A stretch of 64,000 nucleotides of DNA from positions 186,001-250,000 of the forward strand of contig NZ_JBBLZC010000003.1 of the NCBI RefSeq assembly GCF_037908215.1, given 5' to 3'. The number at the start of each line of letters is the position of its first letter. The first letter of the stretch is position 1. Source of the stretch: Benzoatithermus flavus. GTDB lineage: Bacteria > Pseudomonadota > Alphaproteobacteria > Geminicoccales > Geminicoccaceae. This document shows positions 1 to 8,634 of this stretch, in pieces. Under the pieces are notes generated by a model. That model did no database searches. It was not told the DNA's origin and worked only from the letters and a program-made list of their open reading frames with translations. The translations under genes were made by a program, and so were the position numbers.

Positions 1-140
1 ACGACTACGTCCTCGTCAACAAGGACTTCGATGCCAGCGTGCAGGCCGTGCGCGCGATCCTCACCGCCGAGCGGCTGCGCCGGCGCCGTCAGCCGGGCCT
101 GGGCGAGTTCGTCGAGCAGTTCCGCAGCCTCGGCGGCTGA
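1..140 (+). CDS. gmk: Guanylate kinase, C-terminal end (5' truncated by window)
   Basis: The reading frame is open from base 3 and stops with TGA at 138-140, giving about 45 residues that begin DYVLVNKDFD and contain VRAILTAERLRR. This is the typical last helix region of guanylate kinase, where 'DYVIVN.D' precedes the 'AE(R)LRR' helix. Guanylate kinase phosphorylates GMP to GDP in the cytoplasm. The ATP-binding and GMP-binding parts lie outside the window, so the call rests on the tail alone. The next gene is on the same strand 71 bases downstream. Confidence 0.72.
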   Translation, partial: DYVLVNKDFDASVQAVRAILTAERLRRRRQPGLGEFVEQFRSLGG

Positions 141-211
141 GCGGGCGCAAGGAACGCGCATCTCGGTCCCGCCGTTCACGACCGGCGTCACACTGGTCGA
201 GGAGGGACGGG

Positions 212-1543
212 GTGTCCGGGGAGAACATGCGAGCCATGGACCGGGCGAGAGCCGGACGCAGCCCGGTCGTGGGCCCGAGCAAGCCGCGCCTACTCGCGGT
301 GCTGGGCCCTGGCTTGATCAGCGGTGCCGCCAACGACGATCCCACCGCGATCGCCACCTATGCCCAGGCCGGAGCGCGCTTCGGCTACGGCCTGTGCTGG
401 GTCGTCCTGCTGGTCTACCCGCTCATGGTCGTGGTGCAGGTGATCAGCGCCCGCGTCGGCCGCACGACCGGGCGCGGGCTTGCCGGCAACATCCGCCGCT
501 ACCAGCCGGCCTGGCTCCTTCACGTCTGCGTCGGGCTGCTGCTGCCCGCCAACATCGTCGCGATCGCAGCCGATCTCAGCGTCATGGCGGACGCGCTCAG
601 GCTCCTGATCGGCGGGCCGCGCCTGCCCTACGTGCTCCTGATCGGGACCGTCTGCGTGGTGACCCAGGTGTTCATGCAGTACACCCGCTACGTCGCCGTC
701 CTGAAATGGACCACCCTCTCGCTTCTGGCCTACGTGGCATCGGTCCTGCTCGTGAACGTCCCTTGGGGGGAAGTCGCCCGGAGCATCGTACTGCCGCCGC
801 TCGCCTTCGACGGCGATTATCTTGCCAGCATCGTCGCGATCTTCGGCGTGGCGCTGAGCCCCTATCTCTATTTCTGGCAGGCCTCGCAGGAGGCCGAGGA
901 CCAGCGGGTGAAGCCTCTGCGCGAGCCTTTGGTCGAAGCGCCGGAGCAGGCGCCGCGCGCCATCGAGCGGATCCGGCTCGACACTTATGCCGGCATGGCC
1001 GTGGCGAGCCTCGTGGGCCTCGCCATCATGATCACGACCGCGGCGACGCTCCACGCCGAGGGCAGGACCGGGATCGCCACCTCGCTCGAGGCGGCCGAGG
1101 CACTTCGCCCCGTAGCGGGGCCGCTCGCGTTCGCCGTGTTCGCCGCCGGGATCATCGGTACGGGCCTCCTCGCCATCCCGGTGCTCGCGGGCTCGGTGGC
1201 CTATGCCATCGGCGAGGCGAGACGCTGGCCGGTGGGCCTCGCCCGGCAGCCGCTCGAGGCCAAGGCGTTCTACGGTACCGTCGCCGTCGCCACGCTGATC
1301 GGTGCCGCCTTGAACTTCACCGGTCTCGACCCGATCCGGGCCCTCTACTGGAGCGCCGTCCTCAACGGCGTCGTCGCCGTTCCGGTGCTGGCGATGATGC
1401 TGAAGCTGGCCGCCCATCCCGAGGTCATGGGCGAGCTCGCGATCCCCAAGGGCCTTCGGCTCGGCGGCTGGGTTGCCGTCGCCGTGACGGCGCTGGGCGT
1501 CGTGGCCATGATCGCGACCAGCGTCCCGGGCCTTCTGTCCTAG
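212..1543 (+). CDS. NRAMP-family divalent metal transporter (atypical motif)
   Basis: A 443-residue polytopic membrane protein with about 11 hydrophobic segments. The first membrane segment carries GPGLISGAANDDPTAIATY (residues 32-50), which aligns with the metal-binding DPGN segment of Nramp/MntH proteins, here as DDPT. The later unwound helix reads LVGLAIMITTAATLHAEG and lacks the classical MPH methionine. This marks the NRAMP-related subfamily common in proteobacteria, whose substrate is uncertain (Mn2+, Fe2+ or Mg2+). The GTG start at 212 is preferred because GAGGAGGG lies at 199-206, five bases upstream; in-frame ATGs at 227 and 236 are alternatives. The family is clear, the ion is not. 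Confidence 0.82.
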   Translation: MSGENMRAMDRARAGRSPVVGPSKPRLLAVLGPGLISGAANDDPTAIATYAQAGARFGYGLCWVVLLVYPLMVVVQVISARVGRTTGRGLAGNIRRYQPAWLLHVCVGLLLPANIVAIAADLSVMADALRLLIGGPRLPYVLLIGTVCVVTQVFMQYTRYVAVLKWTTLSLLAYVASVLLVNVPWGEVARSIVLPPLAFDGDYLASIVAIFGVALSPYLYFWQASQEAEDQRVKPLREPLVEAPEQAPRAIERIRLDTYAGMAVASLVGLAIMITTAATLHAEGRTGIATSLEAAEALRPVAGPLAFAVFAAGIIGTGLLAIPVLAGSVAYAIGEARRWPVGLARQPLEAKAFYGTVAVATLIGAALNFTGLDPIRALYWSAVLNGVVAVPVLAMMLKLAAHPEVMGELAIPKGLRLGGWVAVAVTALGVVAMIATSVPGLLS

Positions 1544-1585
1544 GGGTGCCGGAAAGCCGGTGGAATTGTGACGCCAAGGGAGCTA

Positions 1586-1643
1586 ATGTCGGCAAACTAT
1601 TGTCGTAGCACGAAATCCTGCCATTCTTTCTGTCTGCCGACAT
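1586..1643. promoter_or_regulatory. Perfect 9-bp inverted repeat upstream of Mrr-like nuclease
   Basis: ATGTCGGCA at 1586-1594 is matched by its exact complement TGCCGACAT at 1635-1643, with 40 bases between. The right arm ends 15 bases before the TTG start of the nuclease gene, so the arrangement could be an operator or a paired regulator site. No terminator-like T-run follows. It could also be chance; one pair of arms is weak evidence. Confidence 0.3.
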
Positions 1644-1658
1644 GTTGGGAAGCCGATC

Positions 1659-2339
1659 TTGATCGAGGCTGCCGCTGCCGTCGCTGCCGTCCTCGTCGTG
1701 CTGACGCTGTGGGGCATCCTGCGCGAGCGCTCGCTGAGCCGCACCCGCCACCGCTTCGATGCGCTCGTGGGCGAGCATCTGCCGGTGCTCGTGCGCAAGC
1801 GCCGCCAGCTCGTGCGTGTCGACGACTACGGTGTCGTCGACCGCAGCCGCTGGGAGAAGGAGATCCGCTACTTCTTCGACAAGGTGATATTCCAGTCCTT
1901 GCCGCCGGCCGATGTCGAGCGGATCCAGGAACGGCTCGCCGACTTCACGGCGCGGCTCGAGGCGGCGGTCGAGGCCCGTCAGGCGGACGCCGCCGCCGAG
2001 ATGCGCTTCGATCGGGTCAAGACCGGCGCCGAGTTCGAGCTGTTCTGCGCCGACGAGCTCAAGCGCGCCGGCTGGCAGGTGATGCTGACGGGAGCATCGC
2101 GCGACCAGGGGGCCGATCTCATCGCCGAGCGCGGCGGCGACCGGCTCGTCGTCCAGTGCAAGCTCCTGAGCCGCCCGGTCGGCAACTACGCCGTGCAGGA
2201 GGTGGTGGCGGCGCGCTCGCATCACCTGTGCAACCGGGCCGCGGTGGTCTCGAACCAGCGCTTCACCGCGAGTGCCATCGAGCTCGCGGCCACCAACAAT
2301 GTCGAGCTCTGGCACTGGAGCGAGCTGGCGCGGCTTTAG
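1659..2339 (+). CDS. Membrane-anchored Mrr-like restriction endonuclease domain protein
   Basis: A 226-residue protein. Residues 4-21 form one hydrophobic anchor, followed by a charged helical linker. Residues about 118-225 form an Mrr_cat-type (PD-(D/E)XK) domain: TGAEFELFCADEL, then DQGADLI with the catalytic Asp at 153, then VVQCK with Gln166 and Lys168. Soluble Mrr enzymes cut modified DNA. Membrane-anchored single-domain relatives are widespread and uncharacterised, and may act in DNA repair or quality control. The start is TTG at 1659 with GGGA upstream. The 3' end overlaps rsmA tail-to-tail by 4 bases. No methyltransferase partner is present, so a classical restriction-modification role is unlikely. 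Confidence 0.78.
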   Translation: MIEAAAAVAAVLVVLTLWGILRERSLSRTRHRFDALVGEHLPVLVRKRRQLVRVDDYGVVDRSRWEKEIRYFFDKVIFQSLPPADVERIQERLADFTARLEAAVEARQADAAAEMRFDRVKTGAEFELFCADELKRAGWQVMLTGASRDQGADLIAERGGDRLVVQCKLLSRPVGNYAVQEVVAARSHHLCNRAAVVSNQRFTASAIELAATNNVELWHWSELARL

Positions 2340-3193
2340 GCCCGGGGTGTCGTGGCGGCGAGATGCAGCTCCGCGAGCCGACGGAAGGTCGCGACGTCCA
2401 GCTCCTCCGCACGGCGGGTGGGCTCGACTCCGGCCGCCTCCAGAAGCCTCGAGGGATCCCCGCCGAGCGCCTTCAGGCTCGCCCGCAGCATCTTGCGGCG
2501 CTGGCCGAAGGCCATCCGGGTAACGGTGCCGAGCGCCTTGCGTAGCGCCGGGGACGGCTGATCCGGGCGAGGGGTGAGCCGGACCACGCTCGAGCTCACC
2601 TTGGGCGGCGGCGTGAAGGCGGCAGGCGGCAGGTCGAACAGGCGCTCGACCCGGCACAAGAGCTGCGCCATCACCGCGAGCCTGCCGTAATCGGCGCTGC
2701 CGGGTGCCGCTACCAGGCGCAGCGCCACCTCCTTCTGGAACATGAGCACCATCCGCTCGATGCAGGCGAGGTGCTCGAACCAGAGAAAGACGAGGGGTGT
2801 CGCCACGTTGTAGGGCAGGTTGGCAACGATCCGGATCGGGGCGCCGTCGGCGACGCTGCAGGGATCGAACGCGAGCGCGTCGCCCTCGACGAGGGTGAGC
2901 CTTCCGCCGGCATGCTCCTCGAGCTCGCGCAGGTGCCGGACGAAGCGAGGGTCGCGCTCGACCGCGACCACGCGCGCGGCACCGGCCTCGAGGAGGGCGC
3001 GCGTGAGCCCGCCCGGTCCCGGTCCGACCTCGAGGACGGTCATACCTTCGAGCGCGCCCGCGGCGGCCGCGATCCGCCGCAGGATGCCCGGATCGAGCAG
3101 GAAGTGCTGGCCGAGCCGCTTGTCGGCCCACAAGCCGCGCTGGCGGAGCTGCTCGCCGAGCTTCGGCAGAGGTGCGCTGGAATCGTCGGTCAT
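2336..3193 (-). CDS. rsmA: 16S rRNA (adenine1518-N6/adenine1519-N6)-dimethyltransferase
   Basis: A 285-residue SAM-dependent methyltransferase that dimethylates two adenines in the 3' hairpin of 16S rRNA during small-subunit maturation. Visible features are RLGQHFLLDPGIL at the N-terminus, the SAM-binding motif VLEVGPGPGGLT and the catalytic NLPY motif (NLPYNVATP). The size matches KsgA. The ATG at 3193 (MTDDSS) is used; a GTG at 3214 in frame is possible, starting 12 bases after surA. It is the last gene of an lptD-surA-rsmA run on the minus strand. In many proteobacteria pdxA lies between surA and rsmA; it is absent here. Confidence 0.95.
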   Translation of the reverse strand: MTDDSSAPLPKLGEQLRQRGLWADKRLGQHFLLDPGILRRIAAAAGALEGMTVLEVGPGPGGLTRALLEAGAARVVAVERDPRFVRHLRELEEHAGGRLTLVEGDALAFDPCSVADGAPIRIVANLPYNVATPLVFLWFEHLACIERMVLMFQKEVALRLVAAPGSADYGRLAVMAQLLCRVERLFDLPPAAFTPPPKVSSSVVRLTPRPDQPSPALRKALGTVTRMAFGQRRKMLRASLKALGGDPSRLLEAAGVEPTRRAEELDVATFRRLAELHLAATTPRA

Positions 3194-3226
3194 ACCGGCT
3201 CGGCCCGTCCGCACCCCGGCCCGCCG

Positions 3227-4189
3227 TCAGAGCCGGATGTCGATGAAGGCGTCCTTGCGGAGGTCGCGCAGGTAACGGTTGGCCTGGCGCTCGAGCTGCT
3301 CCTGCTCGAGCGTCTGGCGCACCTTGTCCGGGTCGACGGCAGCGTTGGCCGCCCGGTTGCGCCGGTCGCGGAGCTGGAAGATGTGCACACCCGCCGGGCT
3401 CACGACCGGATCGGATACCTGGCCCGGCTGAAGGGCCATGACCTTGTCGCGCAGATCCGGCAGCACCGAGGAGGCGCGCACCCAGCCGAGATCGCCGCCG
3501 TTCTCGGCACTCGCCGCGACCGAGACCTGGCGGGCGAGCGCCGCGAAGTCGCCTCCGCTTCTGATCGTCGCCACCAGCCGGCGCGCATCGTCGAGCACGG
3601 CCCCTTCCTGGGCGCGATCGTAGATCGGCAGCAGGATCTCCGAGAGCAGGAGCTCGGTGTCGCCGTTGCCGGAAGCGCCGCGCTTGAGCGCCAGGTCGAT
3701 CTGCTCCTGGGTCACGACGATGCGCGGCCGCACCTCGCGCGCGATCACCTTGATCCAGGCGATCTGCGCCTTGAGCTGGCTGCGCAGCGTGGCGGGCTTG
3801 ATGTTGTGCGCGGTGAGATAGCGGACGAGATCGGCGCGGGTGGTGTTGTTGCGCGCCGCGATCGTGTCCATGGCCTGGTCGATCTCGGCCTCGGTCACGT
3901 CGAGCCCGAGCCGCTTCGCTTCCTGGAGCTCGAGCTTCTCGTCGATGACGCCGCGCAGCACCTGCGGCGCCAGGCTGCGCCGCGCCTCGGGCTGATTCGG
4001 CAGGCCGCTCGTGACGAGCGCCAGATCGAGCCGGTCGGCGAGGTCCTGGACGGTGACGATGTCGTCGTTCACGACGGCGGCGATGCGCTGCGGCGTGGCC
4101 TGCGCCACGGCATCGGTCGCTGTGCCGGAAGATCCGGCGAGAACCAGCACGGCCACGACCCAACGGATGGCCAGACGAAGAAACGGCAA
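3227..4189 (-). CDS. surA: Periplasmic chaperone / peptidyl-prolyl isomerase SurA
   Basis: A 320-residue exported protein with a signal peptide ending near DAVAQA. The N-terminal SurA chaperone core contains RIAAVVNDDIVTVQDL and VIDEKLELQEAKRLG. A single parvulin PPIase domain follows at about residues 165-275 (GGDFAALARQVS, NGGDLGWV, VSDPVVSPAGVHIFQLRDRR). E. coli SurA has two parvulin domains; the single-domain form is common in alphaproteobacteria. It escorts outer-membrane proteins, including LptD, to the BAM complex, which suits its place 15 bases downstream of lptD. The product should act in the periplasm. Confidence 0.93.
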   Translation of the reverse strand: MPFLRLAIRWVVAVLVLAGSSGTATDAVAQATPQRIAAVVNDDIVTVQDLADRLDLALVTSGLPNQPEARRSLAPQVLRGVIDEKLELQEAKRLGLDVTEAEIDQAMDTIAARNNTTRADLVRYLTAHNIKPATLRSQLKAQIAWIKVIAREVRPRIVVTQEQIDLALKRGASGNGDTELLLSEILLPIYDRAQEGAVLDDARRLVATIRSGGDFAALARQVSVAASAENGGDLGWVRASSVLPDLRDKVMALQPGQVSDPVVSPAGVHIFQLRDRRNRAANAAVDPDKVRQTLEQEQLERQANRYLRDLRKDAFIDIRL

Positions 4190-4204
4190 AGTCGGCGACC
4201 CCTC

Positions 4205-6451
4205 TTACTGCTGCGACCCGAACAGGCCGCCGCCCGCCTCGATCGCGCCGAGATTCTCGAACGCGATCCGGACCAGGAAGACGGTCTCGTTGCCCAGCTT
4301 GGCATCGGGCGTGAAGCGTTGCTCGAAACCGGCTGCCAGCACAAGGCACGGATGCGTATAGAGGAGACCGAGCTGGTTGGCCACGGTCTGGTGCGCGCTC
4401 AGGTCCTGGCGCGTCTGGGCGCCGATCGCGATCCGCGGCGTGAGCTGGGCGCGAGCGCCGAGGACGAGCTCCTCGCGCGACACCGTGCCGATCTCGCCGC
4501 CGCTCGTGACCGTGCCGGGCTCCTTCGAGAGGTTGACGTAACCGACGTTGAACCGCAGGAAGGCGGGCCCCAGCGCCGCCAGCGCCTCGCTCCGATGGAA
4601 GCGCAACTCGTCCTTGGCGAGCCGGAAGCGGTAGCTGAGGTCGAGCAGCGGGCTCGGCCGCACGTACAAGCCGCCGACATAGTCCGAGAAGCCGTCGCCC
4701 ACGCCCGCCTGGTCGCTGAGGTCCGTGCCGCCGGAGAAGGCATAGCTCTGGCCGAACACGCCGCTGAGCTCGGTGGCGCGAGGGCCCAGCGAGCTGAAGC
4801 GCAGGCCGTAGGCGACCTTGGTGCCGCCATCAAAGCGGTCGAGGCCGGGATAGCGGCTCGGCTCGAACAGGTTGGTCTCGTCCAGCTCGAACACCCGGCT
4901 GTCCTCGTTCGGGATCTCGCTGCTGTTGGCGTCGGCGGGGGCCATGGTGAAGCTCACCATGGGCTCGACCTCGTGCACCCACGCGTCCGTCATGTCGGCG
5001 AGCGGCCAGCTCCAGTCGAGGGTGGCGCGCGGCAGGACACGGCCCGTGCTGTTGGTGCCACCGCCGGCCTCGAGCGTCTGCGGGTCGCCGTCGGTGTTGT
5101 AGGCGTCGCCGCGCAGGCTGAGGTCGAGCCGGTAGACGTCGCCGATCGCGCCCACGTGCGGCACCGTCCAGCCGAACCGCGTCGACAGGCGCCGCGTGTC
5201 GAGACCCTTGGAGCGGGTGAGGCCCAGCACGCTCGAATCGAGCGTCAGCACCGAGCCCCAGCGCAAGGGCTGGCTGATCAGGCGGGTCTGCGCGTAAGGT
5301 AGCGCTACCGGGATCCGGTCCTGGTCGTCGAACGTGCGCAGGCCCTGGAAGTAGTAGCCGTCCACCGTCCAGAAGTTGCGGTCCTCGAAGCCCTCGAAGT
5401 AGACACGGTTGCGCAGGACGTCCTCATCGCTGAGCTTGTAGCGGTCGAGATAGGTCTTGTCCGAGCTCAGGAAGATGTTGTAGCCGGCGCGGCTGTTCCG
5501 AGTGGCGCCGTAATCGCCGTCGGCCTTGACGTGGCCGCGCAGCTCCTTGCCCTGCTCGGTCTCCTGGTCGCTCTCCGCCATCTCGGCATAGGTGCCGCTC
5601 GCGGCGAGCCTGGTGAAGCCGTCCCGGTGCTGCTGCCGATACTCGCCCGCCAGCACCACGCCCGCAGTCTGGGTGAAGATCGGCGCGAAGGTGAAGTCGG
5701 CACTCGGGCTCAGGGCGAAGTAATAGGGAACCTGCGTGATGAGCCCGGTCTCGGAGGTCGTGCCGAAGGTGGGGGTGAGAAAGCCCGACTGCTGCTCCAC
5801 GCCCGGTGCCGGGTGACGGAAATAGGGCGTGTAGAGGAACGGCAGGCCGAACAGCTCGAGCCGCGCGTCGCGGTAGCTGACCGTCTGCGCATCCTGATCA
5901 TAGATCACGCGCCGCGACTTGATCTGCCACAAAGGGCCGCCTGTGCCATCCTTGCAGATGGGGCAGGGCGAGTAGACCGCCTTCTCGAGCTCGACGATCC
6001 TGCCCTCGCGCCGGGTGCCCTGGGCGGCCGCGAGGCGCGATTCGTCCTTCATCAGCATGGCGACGCTCTTCGCCATGCCTTCGCGCAGATCCCCTGTGAC
6101 CTCGGCCTCGTCGGCAAAGGTCGCATCGCCCGAAGGCTCGATCAGGACGACGTTGCCGCGCGCCACCATCCTGCCGGTGGTCTGGTCGTAGACGACCTGA
6201 TCCGCGAGCAGCCGCCGCTCGCCGCTGCTGATCTCGACGTCGCCGGTCGCGGTCACCGTCTTCTTGTCGGTGTCGTAGATCAGCTTGTCGGCGGTGACGA
6301 CGAAGGGCTCCTTGCCCGTCCGCGCGGCGGCAGAGGCCTGGGCGAGCACGGGCTGTGGGGCGACGCTGCCCAGAAGCGCTACGGCCAGGGCCGCCAGCAG
6401 CCGAGCCGCGACGCCTCTGCTCGAACCCGGCCGCGATCCTCTCCGACCCAT
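4205..6451 (-). CDS. lptD: LPS-assembly outer-membrane protein LptD
   Basis: A 748-residue outer-membrane beta-barrel that, with lipoprotein LptE, inserts lipopolysaccharide into the outer leaflet. A signal peptide (LLAALAVALLGSVAPQPVLAQ) is followed by an LptA-like periplasmic domain (FVVTADKLIYDTDKKTVTATG, ISSGERRLLADQVVYD). A C-terminal barrel with many Tyr/Phe-ended strands starts near LFGLPFLYTPYFRHPAP. A CPIC pair lies in the periplasmic domain. The ATG at 6451 is chosen because the signal peptide starts just after it; the open frame continues upstream to 6919 but the extension is Ser/Arg/Pro-rich and unlike any leader. First gene of the lptD-surA-rsmA unit, divergent from pepA. Confidence 0.95.
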   Translation of the reverse strand: MGRRGSRPGSSRGVAARLLAALAVALLGSVAPQPVLAQASAAARTGKEPFVVTADKLIYDTDKKTVTATGDVEISSGERRLLADQVVYDQTTGRMVARGNVVLIEPSGDATFADEAEVTGDLREGMAKSVAMLMKDESRLAAAQGTRREGRIVELEKAVYSPCPICKDGTGGPLWQIKSRRVIYDQDAQTVSYRDARLELFGLPFLYTPYFRHPAPGVEQQSGFLTPTFGTTSETGLITQVPYYFALSPSADFTFAPIFTQTAGVVLAGEYRQQHRDGFTRLAASGTYAEMAESDQETEQGKELRGHVKADGDYGATRNSRAGYNIFLSSDKTYLDRYKLSDEDVLRNRVYFEGFEDRNFWTVDGYYFQGLRTFDDQDRIPVALPYAQTRLISQPLRWGSVLTLDSSVLGLTRSKGLDTRRLSTRFGWTVPHVGAIGDVYRLDLSLRGDAYNTDGDPQTLEAGGGTNSTGRVLPRATLDWSWPLADMTDAWVHEVEPMVSFTMAPADANSSEIPNEDSRVFELDETNLFEPSRYPGLDRFDGGTKVAYGLRFSSLGPRATELSGVFGQSYAFSGGTDLSDQAGVGDGFSDYVGGLYVRPSPLLDLSYRFRLAKDELRFHRSEALAALGPAFLRFNVGYVNLSKEPGTVTSGGEIGTVSREELVLGARAQLTPRIAIGAQTRQDLSAHQTVANQLGLLYTHPCLVLAAGFEQRFTPDAKLGNETVFLVRIAFENLGAIEAGGGLFGSQQ

Positions 6452-6641
6452 GCACCCGACCCGTCTGGCACCACGTTTTTTGGACAACCCGGCCGTTCTA
6501 ATGATCCCCGCCGGAAGCGTCCATGCCGTGGGCGCAACGTTGACAAGCTGCCGTGTGACAGCGCAGGGAGAGCGGACAGCGACGTCATGCGCCGGCGGGG
6601 GCGGCGCTCGTTCCGCCGGCCGTCTGCGAGCAAGAGGCGGG

Positions 6642-8132
6642 ATGATGGAGATCAAGGTCGAGCCGGGCAGGCTGCCCGAACGCGGCACGGTGATCGTGCC
6701 GGTGGGCCACGACGGGGCGCTGAGCGCCGCGGCGGCGGGCCTCGATGGCGCCAGCGGCGGCCTGATCCGCCGCGCGCTGGAGGCGGCGGGCGAGAAGAAG
6801 CACGGCCGGGTGATCGACCTGTTCCTGCCGAGCGGCCTCATGCTCGAGCGGCTGCTCCTGCTCGTGGTCGGCAAGCCCGAAGGGGTGAGCCGGCTCGACC
6901 TTGAGCAGCTCGGCGGCAAGCTCGTTCAAAAGCTGAAGAGCCTGCAGGTCCGCGAGGCGCACCTCGCCTCGATCGAAGGGCTCGAGCTCGGCTTCTCGCC
7001 GGTGGAAGCCATCGGGGCCATGGCGCTGGGCGCCCAGCTCCGCGCCTACCGTTTCACGAAGTACCGCACCGCCGCCGAAGGCGGCGACGAGGAGGAGGGC
7101 GAGCCGGCACGGCTCTGGCTCCTCCTGCCCGAGGGCGAGGCGGCGCTGGCGCCGGTGCGCGCCGTCGCCGACGCGGTGTGCCGAGCGCGCGACCTCGTGA
7201 GCGAGCCCGCGAACGTGCTGACCCCGAAGGCCTTCGCCGAAGCCTGCGCCGACCTTGCCGACATGGGCGTCGAGGTCGAGATCCTGGCTCGGGACGCGCT
7301 CGAGGAGCTCGGCATGCGGGCGCTCCTCGCCGTGGCCCAGGGCAGCGCGCTTCCGCCCTACGTCGCCGTCATGCGCTGGCAGGGTGGCGGCAGCGAGGCG
7401 CCGCTGGCCCTCGTCGGCAAGGGCATCTGCTTCGACACGGGCGGCATTTCCATCAAGCCCGCGCAGGGCATGGAGGAGATGAAGTGGGACATGGCCGGGG
7501 CCGCCGCCGTCTACGGCGCCATGCTGGCCGTGGCCGGCCGCAAGGCCAGGGCCAACGTCGTGGGCGTGGTGGGCCTCGCCGAGAACATGCCCTCGGGCAC
7601 CGCCCAGCGTCCGGGCGACGTGATCCGCAGCATGGCCGGCAAGACCATCGAGGTCGTCAACACCGACGCCGAAGGCCGCCTCTTGCTCGCCGACGTGCTC
7701 CACTACACGAAGGAGCGTTTCAAGCCCAGGGCGATGATCGACCTCGCCACGCTCACCGGCGCCGTCATCGTCGCGCTCGGCCACGAGCAGGCGGGCCTGT
7801 TCGCGAACGACGAGAGCCTGGCGCAGCAGCTCCAGACGGTGGCGGAGGAGACGGGCGAGCTCTTGTGGCGCCTGCCGCTCGGCAAAGCCTACGAGAAACA
7901 CATCCGCTCCGACATCGCCGACATCAAGAACGTGGGTCGCGGCCGCGAGGCCGGCAGCACCGCCGGAGCCGTGTTCCTGCAGCAGTTCGTGGGCGACGTG
8001 CCCTGGGCGCATCTCGACATCGCCGCCATGGCCTGGACCTCGCGCGACCAGCCCTTGGCCGGCAAGGGAGCGACGGGCTTCGGCGTGCGGCTGCTCGACC
8101 GCCTCGTCGCCCGCTACTTCGAGGCACGGTGA
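6642..8132 (+). CDS. pepA: Leucyl aminopeptidase (cytosol aminopeptidase, M17)
   Basis: A 496-residue metallo-aminopeptidase that removes N-terminal residues from peptides in the cytoplasm using two metal ions. The metal and active-site segments are VGKGICFDTGGISIKP (Lys and Asp ligands), MKWDMAGAAAV and the family signature NTDAEGRLLLADVL. The N-terminal M17 domain is present. Two adjacent ATGs (6642, 6645) are possible; AGAGG at 6633-6637 suits the second slightly better. Ten bases separate its stop from holC, a pairing common in proteobacteria, so the two are probably co-transcribed. It is transcribed divergently from lptD across a 190-bp gap. Confidence 0.95.
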   Translation: MMEIKVEPGRLPERGTVIVPVGHDGALSAAAAGLDGASGGLIRRALEAAGEKKHGRVIDLFLPSGLMLERLLLLVVGKPEGVSRLDLEQLGGKLVQKLKSLQVREAHLASIEGLELGFSPVEAIGAMALGAQLRAYRFTKYRTAAEGGDEEEGEPARLWLLLPEGEAALAPVRAVADAVCRARDLVSEPANVLTPKAFAEACADLADMGVEVEILARDALEELGMRALLAVAQGSALPPYVAVMRWQGGGSEAPLALVGKGICFDTGGISIKPAQGMEEMKWDMAGAAAVYGAMLAVAGRKARANVVGVVGLAENMPSGTAQRPGDVIRSMAGKTIEVVNTDAEGRLLLADVLHYTKERFKPRAMIDLATLTGAVIVALGHEQAGLFANDESLAQQLQTVAEETGELLWRLPLGKAYEKHIRSDIADIKNVGRGREAGSTAGAVFLQQFVGDVPWAHLDIAAMAWTSRDQPLAGKGATGFGVRLLDRLVARYFEAR

Positions 8133-8142
8133 AGGCCGCCCC

Positions 8143-8616
8143 TTGACCGAGGTCGGCTTCTATCATCTCACCCGGAGTACCCTCGAGGAGGCGCTGCCGC
8201 GTCTCCTCGAGAAGGCCTATGCCGCCGGCCTGCGGGCCGTCGTCCGGGTCGGCGATCCCGAGCGGGTGGAGCTCCTCAACCGGGCCTTGTGGACCTACGC
8301 CAAGGAATCCTTCCTGCCGCACGGCACGCGCGCCGACGGCTGGCCGGAGCGGCAGCCGATCTATCTCTCGGCCGAGATCGACAACCCGAACGGCGCTTCC
8401 CTCCTCGTCCTGGTCGAGGACGCGCCTGCCCCGGACCTCGCCGGCTTCGCCCGCTGTCTCCTTCTGTTCGACGGCAACGATCCCGCCGCCGTCGGACGCG
8501 CGCGGACGCGCTGGCGCGAGGCGCTGGCGCAGGGCCACAAGTGCGTCTACTGGCAGCAGACCGCGCGCGGCGGCTGGACCAAGGCGGCGGAGAAGGACGG
8601 TGCTCCGCCGGATTAG
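8143..8616 (+). CDS. holC: DNA polymerase III chi subunit
   Basis: A 157-residue protein starting with TTG. It has the HolC pattern: EVGFYHLTRSTLEEALPRLL at the N-terminus, then LNRALWTYAKESFLPHG, and GHKCVYWQQ near the end. The chi subunit links the clamp-loader complex to single-strand binding protein during replication. Its position directly after pepA is the usual one in proteobacteria and supports the call. The TTG start fits the short spacing from pepA. Confidence 0.9.
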   Translation: MTEVGFYHLTRSTLEEALPRLLEKAYAAGLRAVVRVGDPERVELLNRALWTYAKESFLPHGTRADGWPERQPIYLSAEIDNPNGASLLVLVEDAPAPDLAGFARCLLLFDGNDPAAVGRARTRWREALAQGHKCVYWQQTARGGWTKAAEKDGAPPD

Positions 8617-8634
8617 GCGCTCGAGGCGGCCCGT

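Noticed and set aside
1425..4349. A very long minus-strand open frame (974 codons) across the nuclease, rsmA and surA region
   Set aside because: Composition is Arg/Ala/Gly-rich with no motif. It is an antisense or out-of-frame shadow caused by high GC; surA and rsmA in other frames carry clear family motifs.
2771..5302. An 843-codon plus-strand frame opposite rsmA-surA-lptD
   Set aside because: Low-complexity Arg/Leu/Glu-rich translation typical of the complement of GC-rich genes. The minus-strand genes are certain.
6452..6919. Upstream extension of the lptD frame
   Set aside because: Ser/Arg/Pro-rich and overlapping the divergent pepA start. The signal peptide starts at 6451.
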